NCBI RefSeq assembly: GCF_018336815.1
Contig: NZ_CP050497.1
Span: forward strand, 2,170,001-2,234,000
DNA length: 64,000 bases
Reading direction: 5' to 3'
DNA from: Treponema vincentii
Lineage (GTDB): Bacteria > Spirochaetota > Spirochaetia > Treponematales > Treponemataceae
Part shown: piece after piece, positions 18,758-28,192 of the stretch
How the letters are laid out: every line of letters begins with the position of its first letter
Numbering within the stretch: the first letter of the stretch is position 1
Position numbers and translations under genes: made by a program
Notes under the pieces: generated by a model
What the model was told of the DNA's origin: nothing
Database searches by the model: none
Seen by the model: only the letters and a program-made list of their open reading frames with translations

Positions 18758-18791
18758 CATCTCTAAAAACTCGGTTAGACTTTTAGAGATG
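18758..18791 (-). terminator. stem-loop downstream of second gltS
   Basis: CATCTCTAAAA (18758-18768) and TTTTAGAGATG (18781-18791) form a perfect 11-bp stem 24 bases after the gltS stop codon. It probably ends or attenuates the hgdH-gltS transcript. Confidence 0.65.
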
Positions 18792-18814
18792 CCCGAAATG
18801 CGTTTGATTCAAAA

Positions 18815-20026
18815 TTATCCGACAAAAATACTGGTAAATGTCTGAATAACAATCGCATTGATAAAGTCGATAAACAGCGAACCGACGAGCGGAACCGCTA
18901 AGAATGCCTTTGTGGAGAAACCGTTTACCGAGGTAAAAGCTTCCATGTTAGCGATAGCGTTCGGGGTAGCGCCCATACCGAAACCGCAGTGACCGGTTGC
19001 GATAACTGCCGCATCGTAATCCCGCCCCATGATGTTGAAGGTAACAAAGTACGCAAACAAGCCCATAACAACCGTCTGCACCAGAAGAATTACAACAAGC
19101 GGAATTGCCAAATCCGCCAATTCCCACAACTTCATCGACATCAATGCAATAGCCAAGAAGAAAGAAAGACATACACTTCCGATAATACCGATTTCATCGA
19201 TAGGCGTCTTGCTTTCAGTCTTATCGACAACATTACGCATAATTGCGGCAATAAGCATCGGAATAAGGTATGCCGGCAAAGATAATCCCGCTTTTTTAAT
19301 AAGCGGCGTGATAAGACCGCCGACACCCATCGCAATACCGATCATCGCAGCTGCTTTAAAAAAGCTTTTTTCAGACATAGTACCTTTCTGAGCAAGTGTT
19401 TCATCTTTTTCAGCCTGTTCTTGAGTAGCTTTCTGAGCATCGCCTTCTTTACACACTAAGTTATGTTTATCCTTTAAGCGCTTCGCAATCGGGCCGCCGA
19501 TAACACACCCTGCAACCAAACCGTACGTTGCCGAAGCAATTGCAACAACCGTAGCGCCCGAAACCCCACGCTCTTCCAGATAGGGGCCAAAAGCGCCGGA
19601 AGTTCCGTGTCCGCCGGTCAGCGGGATGGAACCTGCCGCCAAACCGATACCGGGATTAAGTCCGAATACCTTTGCCAAAGCAACACCGACACCGTCTTGA
19701 ATAATAACAAGAATAACCGCAGCAATTAAAAACAGGATAACGCCGATACCGCCCTTTTTCAATGCTGAAACACTTGCTAAGAATCCGATTGTAGTAAAGA
19801 ACACAACCATGAAGAAATTCTTTAAGTTCCCGTCAAATGTAAATGAGAACAGTCCCATATTATGACCTATCAACATTACAATTGAAAACAGTGTTCCTCC
19901 GATAACCGGCGCAGGAATGTAGTACTTCTGCAAAACCCCGACTTTAGCTTTGATACCGCTTCCCAATAAGTACAGTACAATCGCCAGTCCCAACGTTAGA
20001 TACATATCAAACGTAAATGTAGCCAT
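18815..20026 (-). CDS. gltS: sodium/glutamate symporter (second copy)
   Basis: A 403-residue GltS carrier with about ten helices and the family marks AGSIPLTGGHGTSGAFGPYLEE (split for the eye: GGHGTSGAFGPY) and ATGHCGFGMGATPNAI. A charged cytoplasmic loop (KEGDAQKATQEQAEKDETLAQK) divides the two halves. It follows hgdH by 54 bases. With the copy at 11431 it makes two glutamate importers flanking the fermentation genes. Confidence 0.92.
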   Translation of the reverse strand: MATFTFDMYLTLGLAIVLYLLGSGIKAKVGVLQKYYIPAPVIGGTLFSIVMLIGHNMGLFSFTFDGNLKNFFMVVFFTTIGFLASVSALKKGGIGVILFLIAAVILVIIQDGVGVALAKVFGLNPGIGLAAGSIPLTGGHGTSGAFGPYLEERGVSGATVVAIASATYGLVAGCVIGGPIAKRLKDKHNLVCKEGDAQKATQEQAEKDETLAQKGTMSEKSFFKAAAMIGIAMGVGGLITPLIKKAGLSLPAYLIPMLIAAIMRNVVDKTESKTPIDEIGIIGSVCLSFFLAIALMSMKLWELADLAIPLVVILLVQTVVMGLFAYFVTFNIMGRDYDAAVIATGHCGFGMGATPNAIANMEAFTSVNGFSTKAFLAVPLVGSLFIDFINAIVIQTFTSIFVG

Positions 20027-20080
20027 CTTTTATTACCTCCTCATACAAGATGCATTTACTGTTGCACACTATTTAAATTA

Positions 20081-21076
20081 TTATTGGATTTTATTCTTAC
20101 AATCTCCGGTTTCAATATATTCCTTTATATTATCGAAGGTTGTTTCAATCATATTCAATGCAGCCTCATCGGTATAGGAACCGACGTGCGGGGTAATAAT
20201 GACTTTCGGATACATATTGACCAGCTTTTCAAACGCAGGAACGGGCAAGGTCTTACCCTTAAAATCCTTAAAGAAAATTTCAACCTCGTTTTCCAAGGTA
20301 TCGATACCCGCACCGTAAAGTTTTCCGCTTTCCAATGCTTCAACCAACGCATCGGTATCGACAAGCTCTCCGCGTCCCGTATTGATGAGGATGGCATTAT
20401 CCTTCATCTTTGCAATTGATTCTTTGGTGATAATCTTACCGTTTTCTTTGATATACGGTGCATGAAGCGTGACAATATCGGATTTTGCCAGTACCTCATC
20501 CATCGACATTTGCGTTACGATGTCTTCCACACCGGTCTTCGGGAAAATATCAAATCCGATAACTTTTGCGCCTAAACCCTTAAACAGTCTGGCAGCCGTC
20601 ATACCGATTCGTCCCAATCCGAGCACACCGACCGTACAATTCCGCACTTCGCGCGAGAACATCTGCTTATCGACGATAAAGTTCTTATCTTTTGTTTTAT
20701 TTCCGGTATAGGTAACGTTGCGCAACAGCGTCATCGCTAACGTCAATGCCAACTCGGCAATCGCATTCGGAGAATAGAACGGCACATAAGCCATTTTAAA
20801 ACCTAATTCTTTTGCATACGGTATATCGATATGATTAACGCCTACCGTTCGGGTCAGTACATATTTAACGCCGAGTTCTTTATAAATATCCAGCCGCTCT
20901 TTCGTTGCAAAGCAGTTTCCGCGCAATACGACAACGTCATGTCCCGCTGCTTTTCTTGCGGTTGCCTCATCGGTGAGATATTCGGGAATTAAGGTCATTT
21001 CGTACCCGAATTTCTTATTTACCGCTTTAAAGATAGGGATTTCGACATCACGCACTCCGTAAAAAATAATTTTCAT
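20081..21076 (-). CDS. hgdH: (R)-2-hydroxyglutarate dehydrogenase
   Basis: A 331-residue D-2-hydroxyacid dehydrogenase, the same length as A. fermentans HgdH. It reduces 2-oxoglutarate to (R)-2-hydroxyglutarate with NADH. The Rossmann motif is [17 protein letters not shown], the catalytic Arg/Glu/His set lies in [14 protein letters not shown], the Glu region near residue ~262, and [12 protein letters not shown]. The start [16 protein letters not shown] and end TGDCKNKIQ closely follow HgdH rather than D-lactate dehydrogenase, and context supports that. It has its own sigma-70-like promoter. Confidence 0.92.
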   Translation of the reverse strand: MKIIFYGVRDVEIPIFKAVNKKFGYEMTLIPEYLTDEATARKAAGHDVVVLRGNCFATKERLDIYKELGVKYVLTRTVGVNHIDIPYAKELGFKMAYVPFYSPNAIAELALTLAMTLLRNVTYTGNKTKDKNFIVDKQMFSREVRNCTVGVLGLGRIGMTAARLFKGLGAKVIGFDIFPKTGVEDIVTQMSMDEVLAKSDIVTLHAPYIKENGKIITKESIAKMKDNAILINTGRGELVDTDALVEALESGKLYGAGIDTLENEVEIFFKDFKGKTLPVPAFEKLVNMYPKVIITPHVGSYTDEAALNMIETTFDNIKEYIETGDCKNKIQ

Positions 21077-21102
21077 GTTACAGTGCCTCCTTATACCGTT
21101 TA

Positions 21103-21131
21103 ATCTTACAACGCCTCTAGTGCATTGTCAA
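21103..21131 (-). promoter_or_regulatory. sigma-70-type promoter of hgdH
   Basis: Read on the minus strand, TTGACA (21126-21131) and TAAGAT (21103-21108) are separated by exactly 17 bases, about 27 bases ahead of the hgdH start. AAGGAGG follows before the ATG. The AT-rich tract just upstream (21130-21160) resembles an UP element. Confidence 0.8.
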
Positions 21132-21316
21132 GAAAAAAATTATTTTTTTATTTTTTTACGGAGAACCGCATCACGCATATTTTTAGCGCTTATCATGATT
21201 ATCGCCGTAGCAGGGAAGCATAGACAGTAATAAGCGAAAAGACTAAAATGCACTTATTGCGGTTGAATTACATAGAAGCTAAATTACACCCATGTTTGAA
21301 AAGGAGCATTACCTTT

Positions 21317-23416
21317 ATGAAAAAAGTTCCGAAACGGTTTCCAATCCGCTATAAACTCATTCTTATTTTCGGTCTTTTGGTAGTAGTCGCCGGCATTACT
21401 GAAGCAACGCTTGCCATTCACATTGCGCGCAAAGCCGTAACGGAAAAGGTCGAAAGGCATTTAACGGACAAAGCCGTCGATGTTGCGAATATCATCGATG
21501 GAAGAATTAAGGCGCTCTATCAATTCCTGAGCGGCATTGCGCGTATGCCTTTTTTAACCGATCCTGCATATTCGTATCAGGAACGAGTAGCGCTTTTACA
21601 AAAAGAAGCTGAAGCAAACAGTAAAATCATTGAACTGGATGTAACCGATCCCGACGGTACATTCTATTATGTCGGCAATACCGTTCAGGTAAGCGACAGA
21701 GTCTGGTTTCAAACAGCCCTGTCGGGAACTCCCTTTATTTCGGAACCGTATAGAGAGCGGGCGAGAGGAACGCTTGTCATCACACTTGCAGTTCCAATCT
21801 TCGACGAAAACCATCATGTGCACAGTGTCCTTTCAGCCGATGTCAGCGGATTACTGCTTTCAAAAAATATCGAAGATATTGCCGTCGGTAAAAGCGGCTT
21901 CTGTTACATTATCGGTTTAACGGGAACTACTATTGCAGATAGGGATGAATCTCTGGTTGAAAAGCTTTTTAATGCTTCCGAGTCAGGAGCAACCGATTCG
22001 ACTTTGACAAGCCTCGGAGCATTCGAGCAGATTGCGTTAAAAGCGCAAACACCTGCTATCGGACATTATGAATATAAAGGCATTTCAAAGATAGCCTCGT
22101 ATGCAAAAAGCAACCTATCAGGTTGGACGATTGTTATTAATGCTCCCTATCATGAATTTATGGGAACGGTCAATTCGATGAGTATCACAATGATGATTAT
22201 CGGCATTTGTATATTTATCTCGGCTCTTCTCATCGTTTATTTTATCGCCCTTAAACTGGTAAAACCTATTCAGGCAACGGTATACGCATTAAAAGATATT
22301 TCGCAGGGTGAAGGCAATTTAGCGGTCAGATTACCGGTTACGGGAAACGATGAAGTAACCGATTTGTCCGAGTATTTTAACCAAACCATTGAGAAGATCG
22401 GACATACGATAAAATCCATCGGAACAAGCAGCGCCGAAATGGAAGCCATCGGTAATAAACTTGCAAATGATATGGTACAAACAGCCGACGCAGTGAATAA
22501 AATCAGCGCCAATATCGAAGGCGTAAAACGGCAGGCATTAAGCCAAGCCGCAAGTGTTACCGAAACGGCAGCAACCGTCGAAGAAATTGTCCGCACTATT
22601 AAGCAGCTTAACACCAGTATCCAAACACAAGCGGCAAGTGTCGCACAGTCCTCATCGTCGATTGAACAAATGGTCGCGAATATAGCCTCTATTACCGGTA
22701 TACTCGAAAAAACAAACGGAGCGGTAAAAAGCCTTGCAACCGCAACAGATGACGGTAAGGCAACGCTCGTAACCTCAAATACCGTAACGCAAAAAATAGC
22801 TGAAGAATCCGGCTCTCTGATGGAAGCCTCGAGTGTTATTCAGCATATTGCATCCCAAACAAACTTGCTTGCAATGAACGCTGCCATCGAAGCGGCTCAT
22901 GCAGGCGAGGCAGGAAAAGGGTTCGCTGTTGTCGCAGACGAAATCCGTAAGTTAGCGGAAGATTCCGCCATGCAAGGAAAGGCCATAACGACAACGCTTA
23001 AAACACTCAGCGGAGAAATCGAAACGCTTTCCACATCTTCCCAAACCGTAGAAGAAAAATTCAATACGATATTTAACTTAGCGGAACAAGTGAAAGATAT
23101 GAGCAATAGCCTAACCCATGCAATGCGCGAACAAGAAAACGGCAGTAAGGAAGTATTAACGGCTATTAAGAACATCAATACGGTAACGATAGAAGTACAG
23201 GCAGGCTCCGAAGAGATGCTGAAAGGCGGGGAAAGCGTTGGAGAAGAGATGCAAAAGCTGGATGAGCTTACCCGCATCATTACCGATGGCATGAATGAAA
23301 TGGCGATAGGGGCGGCGCAGATCAATAACGCCGTTCAAGAAGTCAATAACATAACGCAGCAAAATAAGCGAAGCATCGAAAATTTAACGGATGAAGTCGG
23401 CAAGTTTAAAGTCTAG
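21317..23416 (+). CDS. methyl-accepting chemotaxis protein with dCache sensor
   Basis: A 699-residue chemoreceptor. TM1 is near residues 12-35, an extracytoplasmic dCache-type ligand domain spans ~36-285 ([22 protein letters not shown] and [16 protein letters not shown] are typical), TM2 ~290-315, HAMP follows, and the signalling hairpin tip is [20 protein letters not shown] then [17 protein letters not shown]. No CheB/CheR tether is visible. The frame opens at 21248, but AAGGAG at 21301-21306 points to ATG 21317. It diverges from hgdH; sensing of amino acids would fit but cannot be read from the sequence. Confidence 0.92.
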   Translation: MKKVPKRFPIRYKLILIFGLLVVVAGITEATLAIHIARKAVTEKVERHLTDKAVDVANIIDGRIKALYQFLSGIARMPFLTDPAYSYQERVALLQKEAEANSKIIELDVTDPDGTFYYVGNTVQVSDRVWFQTALSGTPFISEPYRERARGTLVITLAVPIFDENHHVHSVLSADVSGLLLSKNIEDIAVGKSGFCYIIGLTGTTIADRDESLVEKLFNASESGATDSTLTSLGAFEQIALKAQTPAIGHYEYKGISKIASYAKSNLSGWTIVINAPYHEFMGTVNSMSITMMIIGICIFISALLIVYFIALKLVKPIQATVYALKDISQGEGNLAVRLPVTGNDEVTDLSEYFNQTIEKIGHTIKSIGTSSAEMEAIGNKLANDMVQTADAVNKISANIEGVKRQALSQAASVTETAATVEEIVRTIKQLNTSIQTQAASVAQSSSSIEQMVANIASITGILEKTNGAVKSLATATDDGKATLVTSNTVTQKIAEESGSLMEASSVIQHIASQTNLLAMNAAIEAAHAGEAGKGFAVVADEIRKLAEDSAMQGKAITTTLKTLSGEIETLSTSSQTVEEKFNTIFNLAEQVKDMSNSLTHAMREQENGSKEVLTAIKNINTVTIEVQAGSEEMLKGGESVGEEMQKLDELTRIITDGMNEMAIGAAQINNAVQEVNNITQQNKRSIENLTDEVGKFKV

Positions 23417-23437
23417 CCGACTGTAGAGGATAAAATT

Positions 23438-24304
23438 ATGAAAGCATTTCGTAAATTGATTATCGTTACACTGATTCTACTTGCGTGTGCGGCAGCGGTG
23501 TTCTTTTTCGGATGGACGCAATTCTCCGTTCCGGCAGGAAAATACGGCGTTATGCTGTCAAAGTCCGGCGGATACTATCCTCAAGCGATTATGCCCGGAA
23601 ACTTTACATGGCGATGGGAGCGGATTGTTCCCACAAATGCACAGATACTGGTATTCGACCTTACGCCGCGGCATGTCAATTATACCGCAGACGGTTCGCT
23701 CCCGTCGGCAGACCGATACGCCAAAGTATTGAATACAAAAGATGATTTTTCTTGGGGCTTCGGCATGGATGCCCTCGTTACACTGAAGCCTGAAAAGCTG
23801 GTACCAATTGTAGAAAAAAATACGATTCAAACGCAAGAAGCGCTTGAATCGTATATCGACTCGCATATACGCGCGGCGTTGCAGACAATTATGTACCGGT
23901 ATGTTTCGGAATTGATTGATAATCCTTATGAATATCAGCAAGTAAAAACCGATTATCATGCGCTTTCGGAAAAGCTCAAAGATGAACTTACTAAGGCAAC
24001 CGGGCAAGACTTCTCCGTAGAAGCCGTTACGTTAACAAAACTCGCTATCCCCGACATCCACACCTATAAGATTGCGGAACAGGCATATAACACGTATGAA
24101 CAACAGCGCGAAATGCTGTTAGCGGAAACCGCAGCAAAAGAAGCGCAATACGCAGCTTCGGAGCAATTCCAGATAGACCGGCTGACAAAGTGGGGAGACT
24201 TTTTAGCAAAATACCCGCACATCATCGAATTGATTGCCGTTGCCCAGCAGGATTCCAAAGCGGCGCTCAACGTTTTAAAATCATTGGAAAAGAAACAGGA
24301 ATGA
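23438..24304 (+). CDS. SPFH/Band 7-like membrane protein
   Basis: A 288-residue protein with one N-terminal membrane helix (residues ~7-26) and an SPFH-like domain: FSVPAGKYGVMLSKSGGYYP near the start, repeated beta strands, then a long helix (IAEQAYNTYEQQREMLLAETAAKEAQYAA) near the C-terminus. SPFH proteins scaffold membrane microdomains or protease complexes. It begins 21 bases after the chemoreceptor and may share its transcript. The assignment rests on domain layout, with moderate certainty. Confidence 0.68.
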   Translation: MKAFRKLIIVTLILLACAAAVFFFGWTQFSVPAGKYGVMLSKSGGYYPQAIMPGNFTWRWERIVPTNAQILVFDLTPRHVNYTADGSLPSADRYAKVLNTKDDFSWGFGMDALVTLKPEKLVPIVEKNTIQTQEALESYIDSHIRAALQTIMYRYVSELIDNPYEYQQVKTDYHALSEKLKDELTKATGQDFSVEAVTLTKLAIPDIHTYKIAEQAYNTYEQQREMLLAETAAKEAQYAASEQFQIDRLTKWGDFLAKYPHIIELIAVAQQDSKAALNVLKSLEKKQE

Positions 24305-24329
24305 TTACTAATTTGTAACTCCGCATTAT

Positions 24330-24415
24330 AGCTCCTTGTTTACTATCAGACTGCCATTCGGCACGTCATATCAATCTTCTGGGCGGATACTTCCGCTTGG
24401 GATTAACAAGGAGCT
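24330..24415 (+). promoter_or_regulatory. inverted repeat that could mask the msrAB ribosome site
   Basis: AGCTCCTTGTT (24330-24340) is exactly complementary to AACAAGGAGCT (24405-24415), which contains the AAGGAG site for msrAB. A smaller stem (GCGGA/TCCGC, 24383-24396) lies in the loop. If both are on one transcript, the stem would hide the ribosome site. Confidence 0.55.
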
Positions 24416-24425
24416 GAAAAGCACG

Positions 24426-25511
24426 ATGATCATTCATAAACATATTCATTTAGCGGCGCCGCTCTGCATTGCCTTGGCTCTCTCCAGCTGTGTAAAAGTG
24501 CAGGCAGGAGAAAGACATAAACCGCAGAACGGAAACAAGAACGGAGAAGCAGCTATGGTAACGGCAGGAAATGTAAAAGAGATTTATTTGGCAGGGGGCT
24601 GCTTTTGGGGTGTGGAAGGATACTTCCGCCGGATTGCAGGCGTTGTTGAGACCGATACGGGATATGCGAACGGCGCCACCGATACAACCGATTATCAGCA
24701 CATACACGGCACCGATCATGCTGAAACTGTCAAAATAACCTACAATACCGGTGTTATCGCGCTCGAAGAACTATTGGAACACTATTTCCGCATTATCGAC
24801 CCGCTTTCCGTAAATAAGCAGGGGAATGACGTCGGCAGGCAATACCGCACCGGCATCTACTACACAGATAAGAAAGACCTGCCGGTTATTCAGGCTTTTT
24901 TAAAGCGGATGCAGGCAAAGTATTCCCGCCCGATTGCGGTAGAAACGGAACCGCTGCGGAACTTTGTATTGGCGGAAGACTATCATCAAGACTACCTTGA
25001 AAAAAATCCGAACGGATACTGCCATATCAATTTAAACCTTGCATCCGTCCCCCTGCATGATGAAGCACAGTTCAAAATACCGGATGCAAAGCAGATTAAG
25101 GAACGGCTGACTCCGCTGCAATACAGTGTAACACAGGAAAAAGCAACCGAACGTCCCTTTACCAGTGAATATGACAAGTTTGAAGGAAAGGGTATTTACG
25201 TTGATGTTGTTACGGGAAAACCGCTTTTTTCTTCGAGCGATAAATATGATGCAGGCTGCGGATGGCCGAGCTTTACCAAGCCGATTACCTCGCAGGCAGT
25301 CGATTTTACGCCCGATGGCAGCCACGGTATGAATAGAGTTGAAGTTACCTCAAAAACCGGCGGCGCGCATTTAGGCCATGTCTTTGACGACGGTCCGCAG
25401 GATAAAACAGGCTTGCGCTATTGCATCAATGGGGCTTCGCTGCGGTTTATTCCCTACGAAGAAATGGATGCCGCCGGCTACGGAGACTATAAGCAATACG
25501 TAACCGACTAA
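24426..25511 (+). CDS. msrAB: methionine sulfoxide reductase MsrA-MsrB fusion lipoprotein
   Basis: A 361-residue fusion that repairs both S- and R-methionine sulfoxide. The N-terminus has a signal with a lipobox-like LALSSC (C22), so it is likely tethered outside the inner membrane. MsrA has GGCFWG with catalytic C59 and the [17 protein letters not shown] region; MsrB (from residue ~235) has AGCGWPSF and GLRYCING with its catalytic Cys, then ASLRFIP. A second ATG at residue 44 also has a GGAG ahead of it, so a cytosolic form is possible. A 100-bp piece of its MsrA region is copied at 26791-26892. Confidence 0.92.
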   Translation: MIIHKHIHLAAPLCIALALSSCVKVQAGERHKPQNGNKNGEAAMVTAGNVKEIYLAGGCFWGVEGYFRRIAGVVETDTGYANGATDTTDYQHIHGTDHAETVKITYNTGVIALEELLEHYFRIIDPLSVNKQGNDVGRQYRTGIYYTDKKDLPVIQAFLKRMQAKYSRPIAVETEPLRNFVLAEDYHQDYLEKNPNGYCHINLNLASVPLHDEAQFKIPDAKQIKERLTPLQYSVTQEKATERPFTSEYDKFEGKGIYVDVVTGKPLFSSSDKYDAGCGWPSFTKPITSQAVDFTPDGSHGMNRVEVTSKTGGAHLGHVFDDGPQDKTGLRYCINGASLRFIPYEEMDAAGYGDYKQYVTD

Positions 25512-25519
25512 GGATGAAG

Positions 25520-25577
25520 GTAATCGCATCAGAGTTTTTTCTTCTACGGAATTGATTTACTCCTCTGATGCGATTAC
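25520..25577. terminator. 15-bp stem downstream of msrAB, repeat-family arms
   Basis: GTAATCGCATCAGAG (25520-25534) and CTCTGATGCGATTAC (25563-25577) are perfect inverted copies and stand 8 bases after the msrAB stop, so they probably terminate it. The arm core CGCATCAGA is shared with the palindromes at 14623 and 45347. Confidence 0.7.
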
Positions 25578-25745
25578 TTTGGCTACTATCTTAATTATTG
25601 TTTCTTCTTTGTACTCATCACGCCAAACGCTATTGTGTCCGGCAGCAGCGCCCCAAGATGCGCTAAAAAACCTACTTTCAAAAAATTTCCTTTGCTCTTT
25701 ATTCGACATACTACTTCTCCTTTGAACGTTGTCGTGTATTTTCAC

Positions 25746-25846
25746 CGCCGCAGGGCTACCGCTCGTTACCTCTGTTACGGCGCCTACGGTTACCCGCTGC
25801 GGTTTATTAAACCTGTTCGGAAACTTCCGTTTCTGAACAGGTTACC
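25746..25846. repeat. two adjacent palindromic repeats
   Basis: CCGCAGGGCTACCG at about 25753 pairs imperfectly with CGGTTACCCGCTGCGG at about 25787-25803; next to it AACCTGTTC and GAACAGGTT (25811-25846 region) form a second stem with an inner GGAAAC/GTTTCT pairing. They are REP-like and sit in a stretch of broken genes. The region 25578-25745 before them holds nothing I can name. Confidence 0.55.
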
Positions 25847-26001
25847 TTGAAATGCGATGTTCTCGTCTTTTCATCAAACGAACTTCCAATCAGCACAATT
25901 TTCTTCTCGTCAGTCTTGTACTTCGCGGCGTAGTTTTTCTCTTTTATCTGGTTGAGGGCATCTTCTGCACTGCTGTTGCTGAAGCGCTTAAACTCGAAGA
26001 T
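25807..26001 (-). pseudogene. C-terminal fragment of a PD-(D/E)XK nuclease-like protein
   Basis: The frame encodes VFIFEFKRFSNSSAEDALNQ and KNYAAKYKTDEKKIVLIG, then SFDEKTRTSHFKV. This is the C-terminal pattern of the AAA-ATPase/PD-(D/E)XK (PDDEXK_9, DUF1703) family common in oral anaerobes, including an EFK catalytic strand. The N-terminal ATPase part is absent; upstream lies an unrelated terminator and gene fragment. The 3' end runs into a palindromic repeat that supplies the last residues. Confidence 0.65.
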
Positions 26002-26029
26002 AAAAACGGTACACGGATGTACCGTTTTT
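26002..26029 (-). terminator. terminator of the truncated DUF1566-like gene
   Basis: AAAAACGGTAC (26002-26012) and GTACCGTTTTT (26019-26029) form an 11-bp stem with a 6-base loop directly after the stop codon of the fragment at 26031. Confidence 0.75.
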
Positions 26030-26030
26030 A

Positions 26031-26474
26031 TTAAAAGCTTGCCAGACAACAAACCCGACCACTGTTAAACTTGGCACTGCCTCCCACGTGGTCATTCGGG
26101 AAATTCATTCTCCATACGTCAACATTGCTGCCGGAACTCTGCGACGACGACCAATAGTCTACAAGACCGAGTTCCAAACCGGCATAGGAAACGTTAAGAC
26201 TGCGTATCTTTGTAAAGCTTTCATTGATTGCACCTTTGTTCTTGCACGCCTCGCATAGCTCGGCGATGCTCGGCATGTACCAGTTAAAAGTCTTTCTGCC
26301 AAGCCACTCAGCATACGTTTTGTTATAGGTATTTACCCAGTGGAACGCCGGATAATTCGTTGCTGCATCCGCAGTTCCTTTAGGATCTTGTTTTTTAATA
26401 TACTCCCAGTTATCGCTGTTGCCCGTGTCTCCGGTAAAGGTTGCTGTTGAGGCAGCGCCGCTGCCTGCTGCGCA
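26031..26474 (-). pseudogene. 5'-truncated DUF1566/FGE-like surface protein fragment
   Basis: The minus-strand frame is open from 26474 (in-frame stop just upstream at 26475-26477) and reads AASTATFTGDTGNSDNWEYI, TNYPAFHWVNTYNKTYAEWL, KTFNWYMPSIAELCEACKN, then DYWSSSQSSGS and GRVCCLASF. The WYMPS..EL and YWSSSQ motifs belong to the DUF1566 (Lcl C-terminal) / formylglycine-enzyme-like family often found in treponemal lipoproteins. The N-terminal part with a signal peptide is missing, so it is a remnant. Confidence 0.7.
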
Positions 26475-26790
26475 TTACGGTAGAGGACAGGACATAATGA
26501 GAAAAGATAATGCTGTGTGTAAAAAGTAGATAAAAAACTATCTAAAGAGTATTCGAGCTGTGAGCTGTGAAATTATGCCGTCAAATGCAGGTATATCAAG
26601 CCTTTTGCGCAGGTTTTTCTTTGCAGGAGACTGTGCTTTGGGGTGAGGCGGTTGGTACTGCGGAAGTGCAATTCTACAGCTCGGCATATCTACAATTATA
26701 GGGTGGAAAGCGTGAAAATGCAGATCGCATTGCAAATAGGCGGTGCAGATACTTTTCCAGTAAATGTACGTCCGTATACATTATAAGACA
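26475..26790. other. gene-free stretch
   Basis: No convincing gene in either strand. A 65-codon minus-strand frame (26538-26735) has no ribosome site and no family-like pattern. The stretch lies between two gene fragments and looks like decayed sequence. Confidence 0.5.
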
Positions 26791-26892
26791 TTGAAACCGA
26801 TACCGGATATGCGAACGGCGCCACCGATACAACCGATTATCAGCACATACACGGCACCGATCATGCTGAAACCGTCAAGCTAACCTGCAATA
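26791..26892 (+). repeat. duplicated fragment of msrA
   Basis: About 100 bases here repeat 24646-24747 of msrAB almost perfectly (for example GGATATGCGAACGGCGCC and CACGGCACCGATCATGC occur in both). Only a few substitutions separate the copies. It carries no start or stop of its own and overlaps the 3' end of the lipoprotein gene on the other strand. Confidence 0.92.
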
Positions 26893-27488
26893 ATTTTTAA
26901 CTTTAAGCTTACGGCATCTTTTTTTGTTGAGCGCTCGGCTACGACAAATACTGCATCATAAAAGCCTTGATAGCTTTCAGGATGATCCTGCAGATCGGCG
27001 AGCTTATCAAGCTCAGCTGTATCCTGTAGTTTAGTATATACACCGGCTTCATATTCCAATGTATAGGTAATTGCTTGTTGTACCGGCAGTTTTCTTATCT
27101 CCTCCTCGGGGAAATACACATTAAGTCCGAACCAATCACTTTTTGCTTCTGCCTCTTCTCTTTTTAAGCTGCCGCCGTCCCATGTAAGAGTAAGCTTGTA
27201 AGGCATTTTTATAACAGCACTCCATTTATTATTACGGAAAGTTGCCGGAAACATTGCAACAAAACACAATCCCTTATGTTTAATATTTTTAGGCAATGTA
27301 AAAGTTCCTTGCACCTTGTCGGCGTTTTTAAAGTTAAAATCTTTTTCAGCATACACCCATGAAAACTCGTTTTTAAAACGGGCATTTTTTACCGTATATG
27401 GCCAACGGCAAGCACTAAAGGTCAGCACGCACAGCGCCGTAAGTACTACACAGCTTTTGCGGTGCAATAATTTTACTATTTTTTCCAT
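26880..27488 (-). CDS. lipoprotein of unknown function
   Basis: A 202-residue lipoprotein: MEKIVKLLHRKSCVVLTALC then VLTFSAC gives the lipobox. The mature part is beta-rich (GTFTLPKNIKHKGLCFVAMF, LTLTWDGGSLKREEAEAK). Start ATG 27488 has GGAGG seven bases upstream; an upstream in-frame ATG (27503) overlaps that site. The last codons and the stop lie inside the duplicated msrA fragment, so the original C-terminus may have been replaced. I do not recognise the family. Confidence 0.7.
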   Translation of the reverse strand: MEKIVKLLHRKSCVVLTALCVLTFSACRWPYTVKNARFKNEFSWVYAEKDFNFKNADKVQGTFTLPKNIKHKGLCFVAMFPATFRNNKWSAVIKMPYKLTLTWDGGSLKREEAEAKSDWFGLNVYFPEEEIRKLPVQQAITYTLEYEAGVYTKLQDTAELDKLADLQDHPESYQGFYDAVFVVAERSTKKDAVSLKLKIIAG

Positions 27489-27607
27489 CAGGGTAACCTC
27501 CATATATTCTTTAAAAGCTCTCTATAGCAGCCTGAATGTCTAATCTAAGGAGTTCCTTAGTATTTCACTACTATAGCATTACCTGTTTTATAACGCAATA
27601 GGATGTC

Positions 27608-28078
27608 CTATCCTTCGGCGATATCGCAAAAAGCGGCGGCGCAGATTTCTTGCAAATCTGCAGGGGCAATACAGAGCATGTGCCCCCGTTCCCCGGCACT
27701 CACATAGATACGGTCATACAGCTGTGCGGTTTCATCGATAAATGTAGGAAAATGCTTTTTCATGCCGAGCGGGGAACAGCCGCCGCGGATGTAGCCCGTT
27801 GTTTTTTGCAGCGCCTCGAGTTTAAGCGGTGTTATCTTTTTACCGGTTATATTCCGTACCTTTTTCAAACTGACTTCCGAAGGCGCCGGTACGCAAAAAA
27901 CAAAAATATCATTGTCTTCGCTTATCATCACAATCGTTTTAAAGAGCATATCGGGTTCGATGTGTAACTTCTGTGCAGCAGACACCGCATCCAAATGTTC
28001 CTCATCCCACGCATATTCGACGCTGCTATAAGAAACACCTGCCGCCTCCAAAAGGCGCATTGCATTCGTCTTTTTCAT
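27608..28078 (-). CDS. ybaK: Cys-tRNA(Pro)/Cys-tRNA(Cys) deacylase, YbaK/EbsC type
   Basis: A 156-residue trans-editing deacylase that clears mischarged tRNA. Family marks are FKTIVMISEDNDIFVFCVPA, EVSLKKVRN, GYIRGGCSPLGMKKHFPTFID and ERGHMLCIAPADL. The conserved Lys of the active site lies in MLFKTIV. No clear ribosome site precedes ATG 28078; the sequence just upstream carries a relic of the palindromic repeat family. Confidence 0.9.
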   Translation of the reverse strand: MKKTNAMRLLEAAGVSYSSVEYAWDEEHLDAVSAAQKLHIEPDMLFKTIVMISEDNDIFVFCVPAPSEVSLKKVRNITGKKITPLKLEALQKTTGYIRGGCSPLGMKKHFPTFIDETAQLYDRIYVSAGERGHMLCIAPADLQEICAAAFCDIAEG

Positions 28079-28125
28079 TACTTAAAGCCTGTCCGTATTA
28101 ATATTCAAGGCAATCACATTGGCAA

Positions 28126-28187
28126 CTCCGGTTGAACAGCCCCTTTATTTTGCGGGGATATTCAATAAAGTATCCGGTGCGGTTACC
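28126..28187. repeat. relic of the 14623/45347 palindrome family
   Basis: GGTTGAAC, then CCTTTATTTTGCGGGG, and TATCCGGTGCGGTTAC line up in order with GGTTGAAC, CTTATATTCTGCGGGG and TAGCCTGATGCGTTTAC of the long palindrome (right arm). Only this half is recognisable here, in the gap between glgA and ybaK. Confidence 0.6.
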
Positions 28188-28192
28188 CAAGC

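Noticed and set aside
25557-25745. 62-codon minus-strand frame starting MKIHDNVQRRSS
   Set aside because: Its C-terminus is encoded by the arm of a palindromic repeat, it matches no family and lies in decayed sequence. Not called as a gene.
26538-26735. 65-codon minus-strand frame
   Set aside because: No ribosome site, proline and histidine-rich by chance composition, no neighbour in operon spacing.
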